From Scleroderma bovista (taxonomy: Eukaryota > Basidiomycota > Agaricomycetes > Boletales > Sclerodermataceae), in NCBI GenBank assembly GCA_037178675.1, contig JAYMGJ010000408.1, positions 1 through 48,048 of the forward strand: DNA of 48,048 bases. The letters are read 5' to 3'. Below, piece after piece: positions 45,365-48,048 of this stretch. Position numbers and translations under genes: made by a program. How positions within the stretch are numbered: position 1 is the stretch's first letter; the number at the start of each line of letters is the position of its first letter. The notes under the pieces were generated by a model that was given only the letters and a program-made list of their open reading frames with translations, made no database searches and was not told the origin of the DNA.

Positions 45365-46193
45365 TGTTACGGTTCGGCTTTTTATCTTATCTAATCTGCG
45401 ATTAGATAGTGTTTATCTTATCTTAGTGTACAGCCTCTATCTTATCTACCTAGTCTAGACCTGTACCTCGTGCTGTACATGCTGCCACCCTTGACATCAT
45501 TACGCATAGCCCTAGCTCCACAGTGATGTCATTACATAGCCTTCTGCCTGCATGTAGCCTCATGGATAGCCTCGCGTAGCCCTCGTGTATAACAGTATAT
45601 ATACCGTGCAATCCAGCACCCAGAGGCTCCCCATTCGAGCTCATCTTGGGTCTTTGCTCTAGATACTCGCGTCCTATCCTCTCAGAGTCTTAGCGTGTGG
45701 TCGGGTCCTTGGTGTTCTGCCTAGGGTCGTCTCACCTGAGCTCGAATCTAAACCATCTACTTGTTCTTCCACGCGCTGTTCCCCAGCCTAGTAAAGGGAA
45801 ACTATACCCGGACTCCAGGGTTAAGGAGCTTCTTCTTCATACCTTCCGTTTCGTTCACGGCCAGCCTTTAGTGCCGTTCCCGTAGTGCTTCAGCATTGGG
45901 AGTTTTTAGCACCGCTTCCTTTACGTACTGTACACCAGCCCAGGGTCGTGCCTGGTGTCTGAAGGTCGGCACCTGTTCAAGAGAGGTTCGCAGCCTCAAG
46001 GCGATTGAGACATAGTTACCCAGTAGTTCCTGCGTCCGTGCAGAGGTAGAACCATGATCTGCAGCCACTAGCCACTTGTTCTCTGCATAGCTGTGCCACT
46101 GGCCTGACCCGGCGAGCGCGACAGGCGAACAGAGTCTTGTGCTTAGTTTAGTGGAATACCTGTGGGGATCTAGTCCCAAGTAACCTTACTCCT

Positions 46194-46480
46194 ATGTCAC
46201 CCCTTACGTTAGTCACCATACCTTACCAGTTCCCTCGTCACCTCATCGAAGCACAACAGGAGCGCTTGGCGATCATCTACGGTCCCCGCCCTGACACCCT
46301 TGTCAAAGTACAAGAAAGGGAGTCAGCGATCGAAGAAGAGTTTCAGTTTACCAATGCCGTTGCCGCCTACAGTCGCCTTGTTAGCGACTTTGAAATCCAA
46401 GTCCTCCTCAGCTTCCACCGTTCCCTTCCTATTCCTGCCTCCACCCCTACTAGGTCGTCATGGCAGACCTCAACCAGCTC
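46194..46480 (+). CDS. Gypsy leader ORF upstream of gag
   Basis: Encodes MSPLTLVTIPYQFPRH, EAQQERLAIIYGPRPD, ERESAIEEEFQF and RLVSDFEIQVLLSFHRS: a helical, charged segment with protein-like composition. The frame continues past the gag ATG (46460) but the conserved-looking part stops near it. Overlap with the gag start suggests either a separate small protein or the N-terminus of Gag in related intact copies. It lies at +1 relative to the gag frame. Confidence 0.45.
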
Positions 46481-47457
46481 CTTGCCCAGCTCATCCAAGG
46501 GCAAGTTAACCTCCAAGCACATATTGTGGCCCTTGCGGCTGCACAGCCTCAGCCTGCACCGCCGCCGCACAAGAAGGTGGTCACGGATCCCGGGAGTTAT
46601 GACGGCTCCCTGCAAAAGTTTCATGAGTGGTGGTCCAAGATCAAGATCTGGCTTCAGATCTCGATGGAGGGGGCAACTGACGCCCAGGTCACCGCCACAG
46701 TTCTCTCCCGGCTCACTGGCCCGAAAGCTGGTCGGTGGGCTCAGGTCCATCTGGACAGCTGCATGGCGGCAGCCCAGGCTCTTGCCAACGCCCTGCCTGT
46801 ACCAGCAGGCCAACCCGCGCCCCCCCAGCCTGGCCCGCTTGGGACAACTTCTCGGAGGAGATAGAAAGGTTCTTTCTCCCCGGTAACAACGCCGAGTGGG
46901 CACGTGCCCAACTTCTCCGCCTTAGGCAGGGCCCGAGGCAGAGGATTGACGACTTCTTAGCGCAGTTCGAGGTGCTCAAGAACCAGGGTGGCTGTGTGGA
47001 CGATTACGCTCGTGATCTGCTCGAACGTGCGCTCCAGAGGAAACTCCTGGAGCAAATCTATATACAGGGGATGCATCGGGACACATATGTCCACCTTGCA
47101 AACTCAGCTCGCATGATGGGAAGAGCCCAGGAACTCTTTCTCATCAACCTCCAAGGGCAAGGCTCAGCCCAATACTACCAGGGCCAAAACTATTCGTCTT
47201 CAGCCGCATCTGGGAGTGGTGTCCCTATGGATATAGGTGTTGCTGAGACAAACCAGCAAAGGGGTAAAGGGCCCCAATGCTACAATTGCCAATTATTTGG
47301 CCATATTGCACGTGAGTGCACAAAGCCGCGCCGCCCTCGTTGTGGGCAACCACAAGCACGGGCAACACAAGCCCAGCCGGAGGATGACCGGCTAAATGCG
47401 GTCAGAGGAATGACGTTTGCAGAAATGCAGGTGTTTTTCAAGGATTTAAAAGATTAG
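46460..47457 (+). pseudogene. gag: Gypsy gag, one-base frameshift in a C7 run
   Basis: ATG 46460, MADLNQLLAQLIQGQVNLQA, a Pro-rich stretch, then DPGSYDGSLQKFHEWWSKIK and a retrotransposon-gag core. Conserved reading switches frame at the C7 run 46820-46826: PAPP before it, AWPAWDNFSEEIERFF after it, as if one C had been added. The second part holds RQGPRQRIDDFLAQFEVL, RKLLEQIYIQGM, VPMDIGV and the knuckle C-YN-C-QLFG-H-IARE-C (about 47278-47320). The frame ends K-D-TAG at 47455-47457. If the C7 is a sequencing error, gag is intact at about 332 aa. Confidence 0.75.
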
Positions 47458-47487
47458 TGAGTGAGGATAAATCGGGCATCCTCACTC
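47445..47487 (+). promoter_or_regulatory. Probable -1 programmed ribosomal frameshift signal between gag and pol
   Basis: Slippery heptamer T TTA AAA at 47445-47451, in the correct gag phase; 7-nt spacer 47452-47458; hairpin with arms GAGTGAGGAT (47459-47468) and ATCCTCACTC (47478-47487), 10 perfect pairs and a 9-nt loop. The gag stop TAG (47455-47457) lies inside the spacer. Slipping back one base puts ribosomes into the pol frame, which is open from there to the window edge. Confidence 0.75.
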
Positions 47488-48048
47488 TCAAATCTCCTTT
47501 GGACACAGCTGTATGTATTCTGGACTATAGACTTTCTTGTGCTACTATTCCTGCAGTGCAGGAAATATTTAAATACCGCATTGCCTTGCTACGTACAAAA
47601 ATAGCGAAAACCTACAAAAAAATGTCTTCTGTAGTCTCTCCTGTTTCGGTTTCCCCTTCTCACTTTTCTGTTTTATCAGTTGATACTGTGGACTGTGACT
47701 CAGACTGTTCTGTACCTTCTAAGGGGGTCCCTGCAAAGGGCTTGGCGCCGGAAGTAAAATCGAGCGTGCTTAATTCCCGACCAAATAAAAATATTTCTTC
47801 TCCTTCTTTGGCATCTAAGGAACCAGAAAGTCCCGCCGGCAACTTAGAAGTTTTTATGGACTTACGAAGGTCCTTCACAATGGAACGTGAAGTGACAGTA
47901 CCGGTCTGCATCTGCGGACCGCTTAATACTATAAAAGTAGACGCTCTGCTAGACAGTGGCGCTACTGGTTGTTTTGTTGACAAGAGCTGGGCTCTTGATC
48001 GGCGTCTTCAGTTATCCAAGCTGGTAAAGCCCGTCCCTGTGCTTAACG
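47451..48048 (+). CDS. pol: Gypsy pol, N-terminal part with aspartic protease (partial)
   Basis: Frame -1 relative to gag is open from the frameshift site to the edge. A Ser/Val/Lys-rich linker of about 140 residues leads into MEREVTVPVCIC and the retropepsin motif VDALLDSGATGCFVD (catalytic Asp at 47952-47954), then SWALDRRLQL. The protease would cut the Gag-Pol polyprotein. No ATG is required if translation comes from frameshifting; internal ATGs at 47621 and 47880 are not the likely start. RT and integrase lie outside the window. Confidence 0.8.

Larger units (their letters stand above)
45365..48048 (+). mobile_element. Ty3/Gypsy retrotransposon, 5' part, runs off right edge
   Basis: An LTR-like start (TGTTACGGTTCGGC at 45365), promoter region with TATATATA near 45597, leader ORF, gag with CCHC knuckle and the start of pol with a retropepsin motif follow in canonical order. 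RT, RNase H and integrase would lie beyond the window; the LTR right edge and the primer site could not be fixed because the 3' LTR is not present. Confidence 0.75.

Overview
The window looks like repeat-rich DNA from an agaricomycete basidiomycete, most likely Boletales or a relative. Genes have short phase-consistent introns (about 45-70 bp, GT..AG). The recognisable families are ones expanded in Agaricomycetes: Plavaka-type transposases with a DUF6830-like C-terminus, FunK1 protein kinases, DUF6532-like proteins, F-box proteins with an SGSAALH/DLDIY module, RecQ-like helicase paralogues, Ty1/Copia and Ty3/Gypsy retrotransposons, MITEs and foldback repeats. No ribosomal RNA, tRNA or CRISPR signal was recognised. 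All assignments come from reading the sequence; none were checked by database search.

Layout. 1-7650 carries lineage-specific genes: a 3-exon gene on the minus strand running off the left edge; a proline/tryptophan-rich gene (3143-4579, +) convergent with a minus-strand gene containing a tandem exon duplication (4659-5542, -); two orphan ORFs; and a frameshifted F-box-type gene. 8.0-10.3 kb holds a truncated MITE-like copy and a 377-bp perfect-length inverted repeat around a low-complexity spacer. 10.3-14.4 kb is a decayed Copia element without a 5' LTR. 14.4-16.1 kb is the C-terminal part of a Plavaka transposase, next to a 240-bp-arm foldback element (16.16-16.93 kb) and a five-exon orphan gene (16.96-18.74 kb). 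19.0-25.9 kb is a second Copia element on the minus strand whose integrase core is replaced by 2.3 kb of unrelated DNA. 27.8-33.8 kb is a third Copia element of the same family with both LTRs. It abuts a well-preserved Plavaka transposase lacking its N-terminus (33.76-36.45 kb). A FunK1 kinase with broken frames (36.6-39.65 kb), a DUF6532-like gene (to 42.4 kb), a MITE (42.9-43.0 kb) and a RecQ-like helicase pseudogene (43.17-44.46 kb) follow. The right end (45.36 kb to the edge) is the 5' part of a Gypsy element: LTR start, leader ORF, gag and the start of pol.

Two themes tie the window together. First, the retroelement and helicase reading frames are interrupted almost only by TGA. Direct comparison of the two related Copia copies shows CGA to TGA and GA(C/T) to AA(C/T) changes at CpG, which is the footprint of cytosine methylation and deamination (or a CpG-directed RIP-like process). 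Second, the Gypsy gag-pol junction has the parts of a -1 programmed frameshift signal: slippery TTTAAAA, a 7-nt spacer and a perfect 10-bp hairpin straddling the gag stop. This is the most functionally suggestive non-coding structure in the window. Several breaks (C10 in FunK1, C7 in gag) lie in homopolymers and could be sequencing errors.
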